39,634 nt of DNA from an uncultured Cyclobacteriaceae bacterium (GCA_937146645.1 CAKZRQ010000045.1:1-39634); one strand, 5' to 3'; shown: positions 1-7,906, counted from the stretch's first letter. Program-made: numbers and translations. Notes: generated from the letters alone by a model not told the origin.

Positions 1-77
1 TGTACACGCGGAAGGTGTGAAAGTCATTCTTGATATTCAGTTAGTTAGGGCTGGATGTTGAAACCAGGTTGAAATAT
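1..77. repeat. 77-bp terminal direct repeat (circularity overlap)
   Basis: Bases 1-77 are identical to 39558-39634, the last bases of the window. The simplest reading is that the contig is circular and was written with a short overlap; 77 is also a common assembly k-mer length, which favours an assembly overlap over a biological terminal repeat. The unique molecule would be about 39,557 bp. A pair of integration att repeats trimmed exactly at their edges would look the same and cannot be excluded from the sequence alone. Confidence 0.9.
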
Positions 78-442
78 TAGGAGGTGAGAAGGTTTAGAAG
101 TTCGGCCTTCTTCGAGGCTGGAACCTGGATAGTTACCGAGATACTTTCACCATTAGATTTACCTTTTCGAATCGTCTTCTTATACTCTTCAGAAGGCTCT
201 GCTGCGACCTCCATAATTCCCTTTGGGCTGGTGATATTTAGCTCCTTTAATTCCTGTGCGAGTAGCTCATATATGTTAATATTGAGTGCTCGGGAATAAC
301 CGTCTATCACAGATTGGTGTAGGGCGTCCTTCTTCAAATCCTTCCGGACTGCCGTCTCAGACTTATTCAATTCCTTCGCTACATCAGCAACTGAAAGTCG
401 CTGTTTGGTCAACTCCTGCTCGATAAAATGTCCAATGTGCAT
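77..442 (-). CDS. HTH repressor-like regulator
   Basis: Predicted cytoplasmic DNA-binding protein of 121 residues from the ATG at 442; a TTG at 466 would add eight residues. The N-terminal half has a helix-turn-helix pattern (LSVADVAKELNKSETAVRKDL), then a helical part and a charged C-terminal tail. It is transcribed away from a Cro-like gene at 677, with two palindromic operators in between, which is the classic layout of a lysogeny switch. I therefore infer that it is the maintenance repressor or a functional equivalent. It has no visible peptidase or RecA-cleavage domain, so induction would need another route. Transcription runs through the circle junction toward the integrase gene. Confidence 0.65.
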   Translation of the reverse strand: MHIGHFIEQELTKQRLSVADVAKELNKSETAVRKDLKKDALHQSVIDGYSRALNINIYELLAQELKELNITSPKGIMEVAAEPSEEYKKTIRKGKSNGESISVTIQVPASKKAELLNLLTS

Positions 443-539
443 AACAATTAGTTCTGTGTTTCTCAACCTTATGTTGACAAATTTGGGAAAAAAATCACCC
501 CTTTCGGACGAAAAAACAGCCTAAAGAGTTGTGAAAAGC

Positions 540-577
540 TACCCAAAAAGGGTAGATAAATACCCTGTATTGGGTAT
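540..577. promoter_or_regulatory. Two palindromic operators in the lysogeny switch
   Basis: TACCC-N5-GGGTA lies at 540-554 and TACCC-N6-GGGTA at 561-576, the latter extended to ATACCC/GGGTAT at 560-577. Their left edges are 21 bp apart, about two helical turns, so bound dimers would sit on the same face of the DNA. They lie between the divergent repressor-like and Cro-like genes, which makes either protein the likely ligand. Downstream, TAAGTTTG at 611-618 matches the Bacteroidota -7 consensus TAnnTTTG, but I see no good -33 box. Confidence 0.65.
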
Positions 578-635
578 AAAACACACCTAAAGTTCCGAGA
601 AAAAGACCTTTAAGTTTGTAATTATGAAACAAAAA

Positions 636-663
636 GTTCTTATTTGATATCAGATATAAGAAC
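636..663. promoter_or_regulatory. Inverted repeat in the leader of the Cro-like gene
   Basis: Perfect 8-bp arms GTTCTTAT (636-643) and ATAAGAAC (656-663) flank a 12-bp spacer containing the palindrome GATATC. The element sits just upstream of the ATG at 677 and downstream of the putative -7 box. It could be a third operator or a hairpin in the 5' leader that controls translation. The sequence does not resemble the two TACCC/GGGTA operators, so a different protein or an RNA role is possible. Confidence 0.45.
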
Positions 664-676
664 CAAAAGTTTCGAA

Positions 677-892
677 ATGAACCGAATTCAGAATGTATTG
701 GAGGAAAAGGGGATAGAAGAGCTCCGTCCGTCCAAAAAAATCCTAAATGAATGGGGAGTCACTTACCGCACATGGAATATGTGGGTGAAAAACCAAGCGG
801 ATCCGAGAGTGGACCAATTGGTGAAAATCGCGGAATGGCTCCAAGTGCCTGTGAGTGATTTGATAGTCTCGAAAACAGCAAGCCATGCGTAG
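677..892 (+). CDS. Cro-like small HTH protein
   Basis: This 71-residue protein has an XRE/Cro-type pattern: helices around KKILNEWGVTYRTWNMWVKNQ, then VDQLVKIAEWLQVPVSDL, the usual helix 4-5 signature of lambda-repressor-like folds. The ATG at 677 is chosen because the upstream in-frame TTG at 644 lies inside the leader inverted repeat. It is the first gene of the rightward early operon and faces the repressor-like gene. By position and size I infer a Cro-type antirepressor acting on the 540-577 operators. It overlaps the next gene by 8 bp. Confidence 0.6.
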   Translation: MNRIQNVLEEKGIEELRPSKKILNEWGVTYRTWNMWVKNQADPRVDQLVKIAEWLQVPVSDLIVSKTASHA

Positions 893-1193
893 GGAGGGAA
901 AGGTTGCTGTCACCCTTAGACGCTTTGCGAACGCTCGGGAAAAAGCGCTGACCATCAGTGGCTGCCTGAGCGGTCCCAAAGCTGCTGCCATCGCTAGAAT
1001 CAAGCAGGTGGCGTCCTTCTTTAAAAACTCATCCGACCGGATGCAGCTCCGCTGTGTACAGCAGGTGGAGACTGAACTCTATGAGATCCTTCCGGATCCT
1101 GAAAGTCGCTTTGCGAAGCAAGCCCAAAGCATCATCAACCTAATCGCTAAAAGTCATGCTGAATCAAATCAAGGAGTGCATTCAGAACGCTGA
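885..1193 (+). CDS. Hypothetical early protein, 102 aa
   Basis: I do not recognise this protein. It is basic at the N-terminus, predicted soluble and mostly helical, with no membrane segment. It starts with ATG inside the last codons of the Cro-like gene and its end overlaps the next gene by 38 bp, which is typical of compact phage operons and supports translation. Its place right behind the switch gene fits an early host-takeover or regulatory role, but nothing in the sequence shows a function. Confidence 0.6.
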   Translation: MRREGKVAVTLRRFANAREKALTISGCLSGPKAAAIARIKQVASFFKNSSDRMQLRCVQQVETELYEILPDPESRFAKQAQSIINLIAKSHAESNQGVHSER

Positions 1194-1407
1194 AATGTGT
1201 CGTGTGCTCAGTAAGAATCAATACTTCAACTCTGTCCATAATGTATGTCCTGCAGCGAGGGAAAGATCCCAGCTGGAGTATGACAAATTCATATCCGCAA
1301 TCAGAATGTGGAACGGAAAGGTGGTCGCGAAATGCGATGACTATATGAGTAATGAGGAGCTCTATCATTTCCTCGATTCCCAAAACCTAAAATTCAAGCA
1401 AAAATGA
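1156..1407 (+). CDS. Hypothetical early protein, 83 aa
   Basis: Small soluble protein with four scattered cysteines (in the segments ECIQNAEMC, HNVCPA and KCDDY) that do not form a clear zinc motif. It starts with ATG inside the preceding gene and its last four bases overlap the start of the following membrane protein (ATGA). The overlaps on both sides are the main evidence that it is real. Function unknown. Confidence 0.6.
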   Translation: MLNQIKECIQNAEMCRVLSKNQYFNSVHNVCPAARERSQLEYDKFISAIRMWNGKVVAKCDDYMSNEELYHFLDSQNLKFKQK

Positions 1408-1595
1408 AACTCTTTAAAGGAGTGACGCTGGGCTTTGTCCTGGTGGCTCTCGGTGTGCTCGTGTGCAAAGCTCTGGGCGTGATTTCGCTGCCCTGGATCT
1501 GGGTGATCCTGATATCCCTTGGTATTCTGGTGGTGTATGTGGTGGGATTCTTAGCTCTAGCGATCTGGGTGATTCAAACTACTGAGTGGGAGTAA
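1404..1595 (+). CDS. Small two-helix membrane protein
   Basis: This 63-residue protein is almost entirely hydrophobic. Two membrane spans are visible, at about residues 8-28 and 30-55, with a short turn around VISLPW. It overlaps its neighbours by 4 bp (ATGA) and 1 bp (TAATG), so it is translated as part of the early operon. Small early membrane proteins of phages often serve in superinfection exclusion or membrane tethering, but this one has no diagnostic motif. A holin role is less likely because the lysis cassette is elsewhere (26711-27902). Confidence 0.6.
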   Translation: MKLFKGVTLGFVLVALGVLVCKALGVISLPWIWVILISLGILVVYVVGFLALAIWVIQTTEWE

Positions 1596-1846
1596 TGGAT
1601 CCTCGGGATAAAATCCGGTATGTGGAGCTAAGGGTGGGTCCTCTCCGCATCCAGGGTCGTGAGTCGAAGGTCCATAACTGGACGATCGTGATAGGTCTGG
1701 TCGTGTGTATGGCGGCTGGTTTCGTAACGGTGACCACTGAGACGCTCGTTGAGCGGAAACAGCAGGTGGTCCGAATGATCAGAAATGCCCGGACGAGATC
1801 GGGCAGAAGAAACGAAAATGAAATAACGCCATGTACGTATCAGTAA
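1595..1846 (+). CDS. Small single-span membrane protein
   Basis: Hypothetical protein of 83 residues from the ATG at 1595, which shares its first base with the preceding stop (TAATG). A GTG at 1586 would add three residues. One membrane span is visible at about residues 30-48 (IVIGLVVCMAAGFVTV), followed by a strongly basic tail rich in arginine. It directly follows another small membrane gene, and the two may act together at the inner membrane. I cannot assign a function. Confidence 0.55.
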   Translation: MDPRDKIRYVELRVGPLRIQGRESKVHNWTIVIGLVVCMAAGFVTVTTETLVERKQQVVRMIRNARTRSGRRNENEITPCTYQ

Positions 1847-2181
1847 GTACAGAAAGAGCGGGATCCGGATGGAAGGATCCCCTGCTAGCTCACTTATATA
1901 GCTATGCAAATCAGGCAGGACAGAAGTATGCCCGTGGCCTATTACTATCTATGGATGAGGTGTTCCAATTCCTGGAGAACCGACTGGTGGAGTATCTGGA
2001 GGAGAATCCGGAATACCGAAAGCCAGCGAATCTCTTTATCACGTATTCGAGGCCGAGCTGCTGCAGGCCGAGCATCCATATCAACTATATGGATCAAAGT
2101 ATTCGGATTACCGAGAAGGAGGAAAGTGAGCAGTCTACAGTGACAGTGGGCAGTGAAGGAGAGGAGGTGAGTCGTGGGTAA
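1831..2181 (+). CDS. Hypothetical early protein, 116 aa, with repeat-encoded tail
   Basis: The protein is predicted soluble. Residues 1-95 look like an ordinary folded domain with helices around GLLLSMDEVFQFLENRLVEYLEENPEY. The last 20 residues, rich in S, T, V, G and E, are encoded by a stretch of CAGT-type repeat at 2127-2160 that also occurs between genes elsewhere in this genome. The tail therefore seems to have arisen by repeat insertion at the 3' end. The next gene starts inside it behind a perfect AGGAGGTGA site at 2162-2170. Function unknown. Confidence 0.55.
   Translation: MYVSVSTERAGSGWKDPLLAHLYSYANQAGQKYARGLLLSMDEVFQFLENRLVEYLEENPEYRKPANLFITYSRPSCCRPSIHINYMDQSIRITEKEESEQSTVTVGSEGEEVSRG
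2162..2170 (+). promoter_or_regulatory. Strong ribosome-binding site AGGAGGTGA
   Basis: Perfect anti-SD match six bases ahead of the GTG at 2174; it decides that start. The same nonamer recurs at 2458, 3271, 3584 and 4111 before successive early genes, and also at 15063. Bacteroidota normally do not depend on such sites, and late genes in this phage lack them. Confidence 0.75.
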
Positions 2182-2476
2182 GCAGTACTTCTTACATATG
2201 GGCGATGATCACCGAATGACGAAGAATAAGCTCCAAGCAGAGATTCGAGAACGAATCAGAGACGACTTCAACCATCGATTGACCTCTAATATCGATGAGA
2301 CTGTATTGGAAATTAAGGCGATGGTAGAAGCTGCGAATTTGATGCATCCGCGGTGTAAACCTATGACTTGTGAGTATTATGAGGCAAAATCATTTAGTAA
2401 GCGTCGTAGGACGGTCTATGTGCATGGGCTATTCGCGATGTCTTTCCTAGAAGTGAAAGGAGGTGACCGTGGGTAA
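2174..2476 (+). CDS. Hypothetical early protein, 100 aa
   Basis: Predicted soluble protein starting with GTG GGT AAG behind a perfect AGGAGGTGA site. It is rich in charged residues, with a helical centre (ETVLEIKAMVEAANL) and a basic patch (SFSKRRRTVYV). The first codons and the ribosome-binding block are nearly identical to those of the next gene (2469), as if a translation-initiation block had been copied. No domain is recognised. Confidence 0.6.
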   Translation: MGKQYFLHMGDDHRMTKNKLQAEIRERIRDDFNHRLTSNIDETVLEIKAMVEAANLMHPRCKPMTCEYYEAKSFSKRRRTVYVHGLFAMSFLEVKGGDRG

Positions 2477-3296
2477 GCTAAAGCCGAATCAATTCGAGTA
2501 CTGGCCTGGTACGGTGATTACTGAGCGGCCTATTCTCTTTCAAACGGATATGGTGAGAGCTATTCTGGAGGGAAGGAAGACGCAGACCAGGAGAACGAAG
2601 GGTCTGGAGCGAATCAATGATCCTGAGGAGAAGGACTGCTACTCAAGTCTTGAGCATGTCACATCGGTAGATGATCCGACAAAGAATGGGGTGTTTCTTG
2701 AGCTTAAGGCTGATTCGTCCAGAGGATTATTCGTGCCTTATCCTTATGGTGCAATAGGTGATTTGATCTGGGTGAGGGAAACATTTCTGGCATATCCGGA
2801 TAAAGGCTTTGCGTATAAGGCTAGCACTGATTCCGAAGGTGAAGAGCTAAGAAGGGCTTATGTGGATAAAGGAGAATTGTGGTGTCGATGGAAGCCTTCC
2901 ATCCATATGCCTAAAGAAGCTGCAAGGATCTGGCTGATGGTGGAAGAGGTTCGTGTGGAGCGGCTTCAGGATATCAGTGAGGAGGATGCGATTGCTGAGG
3001 GCGTTGAGTGGGTTGACACTGGTAGTGCTATATCACATGGGTATAGGGATTACATGTCTAGGGATCTAGACGATCTTAACTATGCTGATCCTACAGATTC
3101 ATTTGACTCTCTCTGGGAATCGATTAACGGTGAGGAGTCCTGGGAGAAGAATCCTTGGGTTTGGGTGGTGAAGTTCCGGGTGCTGTCGACGGAAGGTAAG
3201 CCGAGTGTGGATGTGATTCGGGAGAATTGGGAGTCAGTCAACAGTAGTCTGTGGACAGTTGACAGCCGAGAGGAGGTGAAGGATGGTTTGGATTAG
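2469..3296 (+). CDS. ASCH-like phage protein
   Basis: This 275-residue protein matches a family widespread in phages and annotated as ASCH-domain or phage-related. Visible hallmarks are ERPILFQTDMVRAILEGRKTQTRR near the N-terminus, GDLIWVRETF, a WKPSIHMPKEAARI segment, VRVERLQDISEEDAIAEGV, and a C-terminal NPWVWVVKF. ASCH folds bind RNA or modified nucleotides; the role in phages is unproven. The start is GTG at 2469 behind AGGAGGTGA (2458-2466); a GTG at 2463 lies inside that site. Residues after FRVLS are encoded by CAGT-type repeat (about 3230-3268) and look like an acquired tail. Confidence 0.75.
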   Translation: MGKLKPNQFEYWPGTVITERPILFQTDMVRAILEGRKTQTRRTKGLERINDPEEKDCYSSLEHVTSVDDPTKNGVFLELKADSSRGLFVPYPYGAIGDLIWVRETFLAYPDKGFAYKASTDSEGEELRRAYVDKGELWCRWKPSIHMPKEAARIWLMVEEVRVERLQDISEEDAIAEGVEWVDTGSAISHGYRDYMSRDLDDLNYADPTDSFDSLWESINGEESWEKNPWVWVVKFRVLSTEGKPSVDVIRENWESVNSSLWTVDSREEVKDGLD

Positions 3297-3603
3297 TACT
3301 TCAGTTGATTTGGACCTGAGCGAAGTGGATGCAGAGGAGATATTCACCGAGGCTACCGACAGAATCATGAGTCTGGTTCATCGACCAAGACAGCTGCAGA
3401 AGCATGAGTCGGAAATTGAGGATTTGATAGATGAATTAGAACCTGTGAAAGTCATGATCAATTACAAGAATAAGGCGCAGAGATCACTTGCAGACGAAAT
3501 GCGGGATGAGTACCTGGAAGAATTAGGAAAGGAGTTCACTGAGATGCAGCTACGTGAAATGGCTGATATGTATCGAAGAAGAAAGGAGGTGAAAGATGCC
3601 TAA
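3283..3603 (+). CDS. Hypothetical early protein, 106 aa
   Basis: Acidic, largely helical and predicted soluble. It starts with ATG four bases after AGGAGGTGA (3271-3279) and inside the end of the ASCH-like gene. Much of its length (residues 35-100) could form long amphipathic helices or a coiled coil, and it ends in a basic stretch (YRRRKEVKDA). No family is recognised. Its place between the ASCH-like gene and the primase-helicase suggests a DNA-metabolism accessory, which is inference only. Confidence 0.6.
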   Translation: MVWISTSVDLDLSEVDAEEIFTEATDRIMSLVHRPRQLQKHESEIEDLIDELEPVKVMINYKNKAQRSLADEMRDEYLEELGKEFTEMQLREMADMYRRRKEVKDA

Positions 3604-4129
3604 GATAAATGGAGAATTCGAGATGGAGGTTTCGGTATACAAGTTCCTAATGGAGTGTGATCTGACTGAGCTGCATGAGGTTCAGCTGATGGTGGGCAAT
3701 CATATTGCCCGGAAGGAGAAGGAGCTTGCCGAAGCTCAGGAGGAAAGGGAAATCATGCAGGACATCAGTCGCTCTGTGGGCTATGAGTGGGAAATGGATA
3801 AAGGTGTCTGGAATTCACTTGCCGGAGATACCAGGACTAAGTTTCAGAGTCTATTGGACTTCTTTACTAAGAAGAAGAGTGCATTTATCGCTGGTTTCTT
3901 TACCATCATGCTATGCCTAGCCTGTGTAGGATCACAGCCGATTACTACGGAGGCTGAGGGGATTGTGATTACGGTGGAGCCTGATCGGGTGCAGGTGGCA
4001 TTCCAGGTGGTGAGTGAGAAGCATGGCAGTCAGGCGATCAACTGGTTCTACTGTCCTGGACATCGCTACCAGAAGGGTGATCGATACCCAGATCTGGAGA
4101 AGTATTCGAAAGGAGGTGATCATGACTGA
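3596..4129 (+). CDS. Membrane protein with coiled-coil and C-terminal domain
   Basis: The 177-residue protein has a helical, charged N-terminal part (residues 20-60), one membrane span at about residues 101-118 (AFIAGFFTIMLCLACVG) and a C-terminal domain of about 60 residues with predicted beta strands (GIVITVEPDRVQVAFQVV). With a basic stretch before the span, the C-terminal part would face the periplasm. It follows a perfect AGGAGGTGA site (3584-3592) and overlaps the next gene. A tail exposed to the periplasm would fit exclusion of incoming phage DNA, but this is inference. Confidence 0.6.
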   Translation: MPKINGEFEMEVSVYKFLMECDLTELHEVQLMVGNHIARKEKELAEAQEEREIMQDISRSVGYEWEMDKGVWNSLAGDTRTKFQSLLDFFTKKKSAFIAGFFTIMLCLACVGSQPITTEAEGIVITVEPDRVQVAFQVVSEKHGSQAINWFYCPGHRYQKGDRYPDLEKYSKGGDHD

Positions 4130-4382
4130 TCAGGAAATCCAACAGAAGCTGCTGGAGATTGCGCTGGCTGAGGCGAAGCTGTGGCTGGTGAAGATCCCGA
4201 AGTTGGATCACTTTCATATCGGGCAGCGGATCCTGGACTGTGTGGTCTCCAAGTTTAAGGAGCATCAGGTGAGCCTCTGGTCGTACTCCTGCATGGAGGT
4301 GGCCGATATGGAGTATGAGGTCAAGGTGAATGTCGGGATCGAGGCTACACTGCTGATCAGAGAGGAGGAAGTGGATGGCTGA
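4122..4382 (+). CDS. Hypothetical early protein, 86 aa
   Basis: The ATG at 4122 is chosen because AGGAGGTGA (4111-4119) precedes it at good spacing; an earlier in-frame start at 4014 would lie deep inside the previous gene. The protein is predicted soluble and mixed alpha/beta, ending in an acidic tail (LLIREEEVDG). It overlaps its neighbours by 8 bp on each side. I recognise no domain. Confidence 0.6.
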   Translation: MTDQEIQQKLLEIALAEAKLWLVKIPKLDHFHIGQRILDCVVSKFKEHQVSLWSYSCMEVADMEYEVKVNVGIEATLLIREEEVDG

Positions 4383-4566
4383 GCAGAAACCACCAACCGG
4401 CGATCCACTTCAGATCGAGCTCATGCAGCTCAGTGATCGCAGACAGAAGTATGTAAACCAGCTGGAGTATCTGGTCCTGACCGATGCTCAGCGTAGCGAT
4501 ATCCAGGAGGATCTGGATCGAGTAGAGGAGCTAATTAAGGAGAGGAAGGAGGCTGTGGGTGAGTGA
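4375..4566 (+). CDS. Small coiled-coil early protein, 63 aa
   Basis: Short, highly charged and almost entirely helical after a proline-rich start. Residues 16-60 have the heptad-like leucine pattern of a two-helix coiled coil. It starts with ATG behind AGAGGAGGAAG and overlaps the primase-helicase gene by 8 bp. By position it may be an accessory of the replication protein that follows, but no family is recognised. Confidence 0.6.
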   Translation: MAEQKPPTGDPLQIELMQLSDRRQKYVNQLEYLVLTDAQRSDIQEDLDRVEELIKERKEAVGE

Positions 4567-7500
4567 CACCTATAAATACAGCCTGGAAACCGGATCGAAA
4601 AAGCATTACTGCCCGAGCTGTGGGAAGAAGACCTTTGTGCGGTATGTGTATTCGGAGAATCGAGAGTATGTGGGTGAGGACTTTGGTCGCTGTGATCGGG
4701 AAAACAATTGTGGATATCATCGAAAGCCGGACACTTCTAACCCTATTCCCCCGAACCCCCTGACTAAGAAGAAGCTTCCGCCGCCGAAGCTAATTAGGCC
4801 GGGTGAGGAGTATCTGAATAACATCAGAGTGAATTCTCGGGGCAATTTCGGCAGGTTCTGCAAAGAGCAGCTGGGAATCGATGATCATTTCCTGTCTAAA
4901 TGGGGAGTGGGAGGTAGTGGACCATTTACGGCTTTCATTCTTGAGAAGAAGGGAGGTTCGGAAGTTGGGAAGTTAGAGGACGGTGAAGTTGTGAATGTGA
5001 AGTTCGTGGTGTATACCCAAGAGGGGAAGCGGGATAAATCTGAGGGGACAGGGGGCGCACCGAAATATTACCCTCATTACCTGGGGAAGAGCTATCTGCG
5101 AAAGCAAGCCATCGAAACGGATGAAGAGAAACTGGAGCATTGGCAGGATTACTACCGATTCGATCGCTGCTTCTATGGAGAGCATCTCTGGGATCCAGAG
5201 CTGGACACTTGTCTGGTGGAGAGCGAGAAGAGCGCGGTGATTGCTGCCTGGTTCTTTCCGGAGTTCAACTGGTTGTCTACAGGCGGTAGCAATGGGATGA
5301 AGTTCACGCAGTTTGATCTGTTCCAAGGGTATCGAGGACGCATTTGGAATCTGGTGGATAATGATATCGCGGGGATTAAGAAGTCCAAGACGATCAAGTG
5401 GCTGGACCAGCTGGCTCTGATGCGAGATGATCCGCAGGAGATCCTCAGTGTGAATCTCTTCGAGAAGCGTCCGAGCGGTTGGGATATCGCAGATGCGATC
5501 ATCTATGATGACTATCGGGATCCGAAGCGATTTAAGCAGGAGCTGCTGGATGCGATCGACTGCAGGAAAGAGGTGGATATGAGCACCGGTGAGGTGGTGC
5601 TAAAGGATAAGTGGCCGGAGAAGCATGCGGATCCGAAGGAGCTGAAGCGACTCAGGCAGTGCGGGGATCGCATCTATGAGGGAAAGGTAAATCTGATTCT
5701 GAACCCGAATGTGAATAGTCTGGACGTGCTTCAGGCTTTGGCCTACTTTAAGGAAGAAGGTCGGGCGGTGGCAAAGAAGATGTATCTGGCCGCTGAGCTG
5801 GATGAGGAGATGGCTGAGGCTGCCTATGATCTGGCACTGCTCACTCCGCAGCCGGATGCCCGGGAGCTTTGGCGACTGCTGAAAGCTGCAGGCGTGGAGA
5901 CGCGCTATATCAAGACGGCCAGATCCGAAGCGGCTGAGGGAGCTGAGGGGATTGATTCGCAAGACTGGGTGATCACCTGGCCGGATGATATGGAACAGCA
6001 GGAAGGTTTCGATGAGTGGAAGTATCGAGAGCAGCTCTTTGCCTATCTATTTGTCGAGTACAAGAACTGCATTTGGTATGCTGCTCATGATAATAAGAAT
6101 CGGCAGATAAGCTTTAACCGGATATCTAACTTTGTCATCCGACCCCTGTATCTGATCAAGAGTAAGACGGATCCGAAGCGGCTCTTTGAGGTGAAGAATA
6201 TCTTCGGGGTGAAGTACATCCTGGATATTCCTGCTAAGGCTTTGGTCAGCATGACCGAGTTTCAGGTATTCTGTGAGAGTCATGGGAATTTCCTCTTCGA
6301 AGGAGGCAAGACTCAGTTTACGAAGATCAAGCGGAAGCTGTACGATGAGACCAAGGATGCCGAGGAAGTGAAGATGCTGGGCTGGCAGGATTCGGGGTTC
6401 TATGCCTTTGCCAACGGCGTGTTTGAGGAGCGATTTACGGCGGTGGATGAGTATGGGATCATCAAGCATATGGTGAACCAGACGGAGGAGGAGGCTGAGG
6501 AGAAGTACTTCTTCATCCCGGCGATGTCGAATATCTATAAGGACGAGAAGGATCTGTATGATCTGGAGAAGAAGTTCGTGTATGTGAAGCGTCCGGAGGT
6601 GAAGTTTGCCCAGTGGGCAAAGCTATTCCACGAGGTCTACGGTCCGAATGGGGTGGTGGGGATGTGCTTCTATATCTCCAGTCTCTTCCGGGATCTGATC
6701 TACTCCCGATTTAAGTTCTTTCCTCATCTGTTTCACTTTGGTCCTCCGGGGACCGGAAAGAGTACCATGTGCTGGAGTATCCAGTATATGTTTGGTCTGG
6801 AGCGGAAGCCTTTCATGCTGAATGCTGGGACGGCTGTGGGCTTCCACCGGACCTTTGCGCAGTTTCGGAATGCGGTCGTGTGGTTTGATGAGTATAATAA
6901 CTCGATCGAGTTTAAGCGGGTGCAGGATCTGAAGAGTGCCTATGATGGTGCCGGGCATGTGAAGGGTGAATGGTCGGCATCGGGTGGAAGCAGTACGCGA
7001 ACCACCACCACGCCAGTGGAATCGGCCTGTAATATTTCAGGACAGGAGCTGCCTATCGCGGATAATGCGCTATTCAAACGCTGCATCCTCCTTCAGTACT
7101 ACCAGACGACCTTTAGCGATGAAGAGAAGGAACGGCTCACGGAGCTGCAGAAGCTGCAGGAGAAGGGCCTGTCTCATATGACTGGTGCCATGACGCGCTT
7201 TCGGGATGAGATGGAGGCCCGATACTTCGATGTATTCGATGAAGTGGAGCAGGAGATTCTCAAAGCTCTGGACGATGATCCCACCATAGAATCACGAATC
7301 GTGAAGAATATGGCGGTGATCGCTACGACCTATAAGGTGCTGCAGCATGAGCTGCCCTGGCCATGGAAGTGGCATGAGTTGATGACGGTGATCGTGGAGA
7401 ATATCAAGAGCCAGAACGGCCTGATCACGAATGCGAAGGAAACGAGTCAGTTCTGGGACATGGTTGAGTACTGCATCAATGAGGACGAGCTGAAGGATGG

Positions 7501-7906
7501 GGAGGACTATAAGGTGAAGGCCCTGAACTCGGTGAAGATCACGCTGGATCGGAAGATGGTGGAGAAGAATCTGGGGAATAGCACGAAGGTGCTATTCATC
7601 CGAATAGCCACGGCACACCCGAAGTATATGGAGGCCCTCCGGAAGCAGGGCGAGAAGAAGGGCATGGATAAGGGTTCGCTGGCGCACTATCTGAGTCATA
7701 GTCCGGGGTTCATTGGTCTGGTGGGATCCACGCGATGGCAGAAGGGCACGAAGGGCTTTACCAGTTCGGCTTATGCCTTCGAGTATGAGTATCTGGAGAA
7801 GGCGGGTTACAACTTTGAGCGGGCGTTTGTGGCGGATGATGACCCCTTCGACGCCGCTCAGGGTGACAAGTCAGAAGGGCAGAAGGAGGAGGAGACGCCG
7901 TTCTGA
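4559..7906 (+). CDS. Primase-helicase, zinc finger/Toprim-like/ATPase
   Basis: This 1115-residue protein is probably the phage replication initiator or helicase. It opens with a four-cysteine zinc finger (C18, C21, C45, C51) of the type I know from DUF6371 proteins of Bacteroidota mobile elements. A Toprim-like core follows, with ESEK at 221-224 and VDND at 266-269, typical of a primase metal site. A P-loop ATPase comes next, with Walker A GPPGTGKS at 728-735 and Walker B WFDE ending at D777-E778. The GTG start lies seven bases after GGAGG and overlaps the previous gene. A candidate iteron origin lies about 0.8 kb downstream. No second replication protein is visible, so this one probably carries most of that job. 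Confidence 0.8.
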   Translation: MSDTYKYSLETGSKKHYCPSCGKKTFVRYVYSENREYVGEDFGRCDRENNCGYHRKPDTSNPIPPNPLTKKKLPPPKLIRPGEEYLNNIRVNSRGNFGRFCKEQLGIDDHFLSKWGVGGSGPFTAFILEKKGGSEVGKLEDGEVVNVKFVVYTQEGKRDKSEGTGGAPKYYPHYLGKSYLRKQAIETDEEKLEHWQDYYRFDRCFYGEHLWDPELDTCLVESEKSAVIAAWFFPEFNWLSTGGSNGMKFTQFDLFQGYRGRIWNLVDNDIAGIKKSKTIKWLDQLALMRDDPQEILSVNLFEKRPSGWDIADAIIYDDYRDPKRFKQELLDAIDCRKEVDMSTGEVVLKDKWPEKHADPKELKRLRQCGDRIYEGKVNLILNPNVNSLDVLQALAYFKEEGRAVAKKMYLAAELDEEMAEAAYDLALLTPQPDARELWRLLKAAGVETRYIKTARSEAAEGAEGIDSQDWVITWPDDMEQQEGFDEWKYREQLFAYLFVEYKNCIWYAAHDNKNRQISFNRISNFVIRPLYLIKSKTDPKRLFEVKNIFGVKYILDIPAKALVSMTEFQVFCESHGNFLFEGGKTQFTKIKRKLYDETKDAEEVKMLGWQDSGFYAFANGVFEERFTAVDEYGIIKHMVNQTEEEAEEKYFFIPAMSNIYKDEKDLYDLEKKFVYVKRPEVKFAQWAKLFHEVYGPNGVVGMCFYISSLFRDLIYSRFKFFPHLFHFGPPGTGKSTMCWSIQYMFGLERKPFMLNAGTAVGFHRTFAQFRNAVVWFDEYNNSIEFKRVQDLKSAYDGAGHVKGEWSASGGSSTRTTTTPVESACNISGQELPIADNALFKRCILLQYYQTTFSDEEKERLTELQKLQEKGLSHMTGAMTRFRDEMEARYFDVFDEVEQEILKALDDDPTIESRIVKNMAVIATTYKVLQHELPWPWKWHELMTVIVENIKSQNGLITNAKETSQFWDMVEYCINEDELKDGEDYKVKALNSVKITLDRKMVEKNLGNSTKVLFIRIATAHPKYMEALRKQGEKKGMDKGSLAHYLSHSPGFIGLVGSTRWQKGTKGFTSSAYAFEYEYLEKAGYNFERAFVADDDPFDAAQGDKSEGQKEEETPF

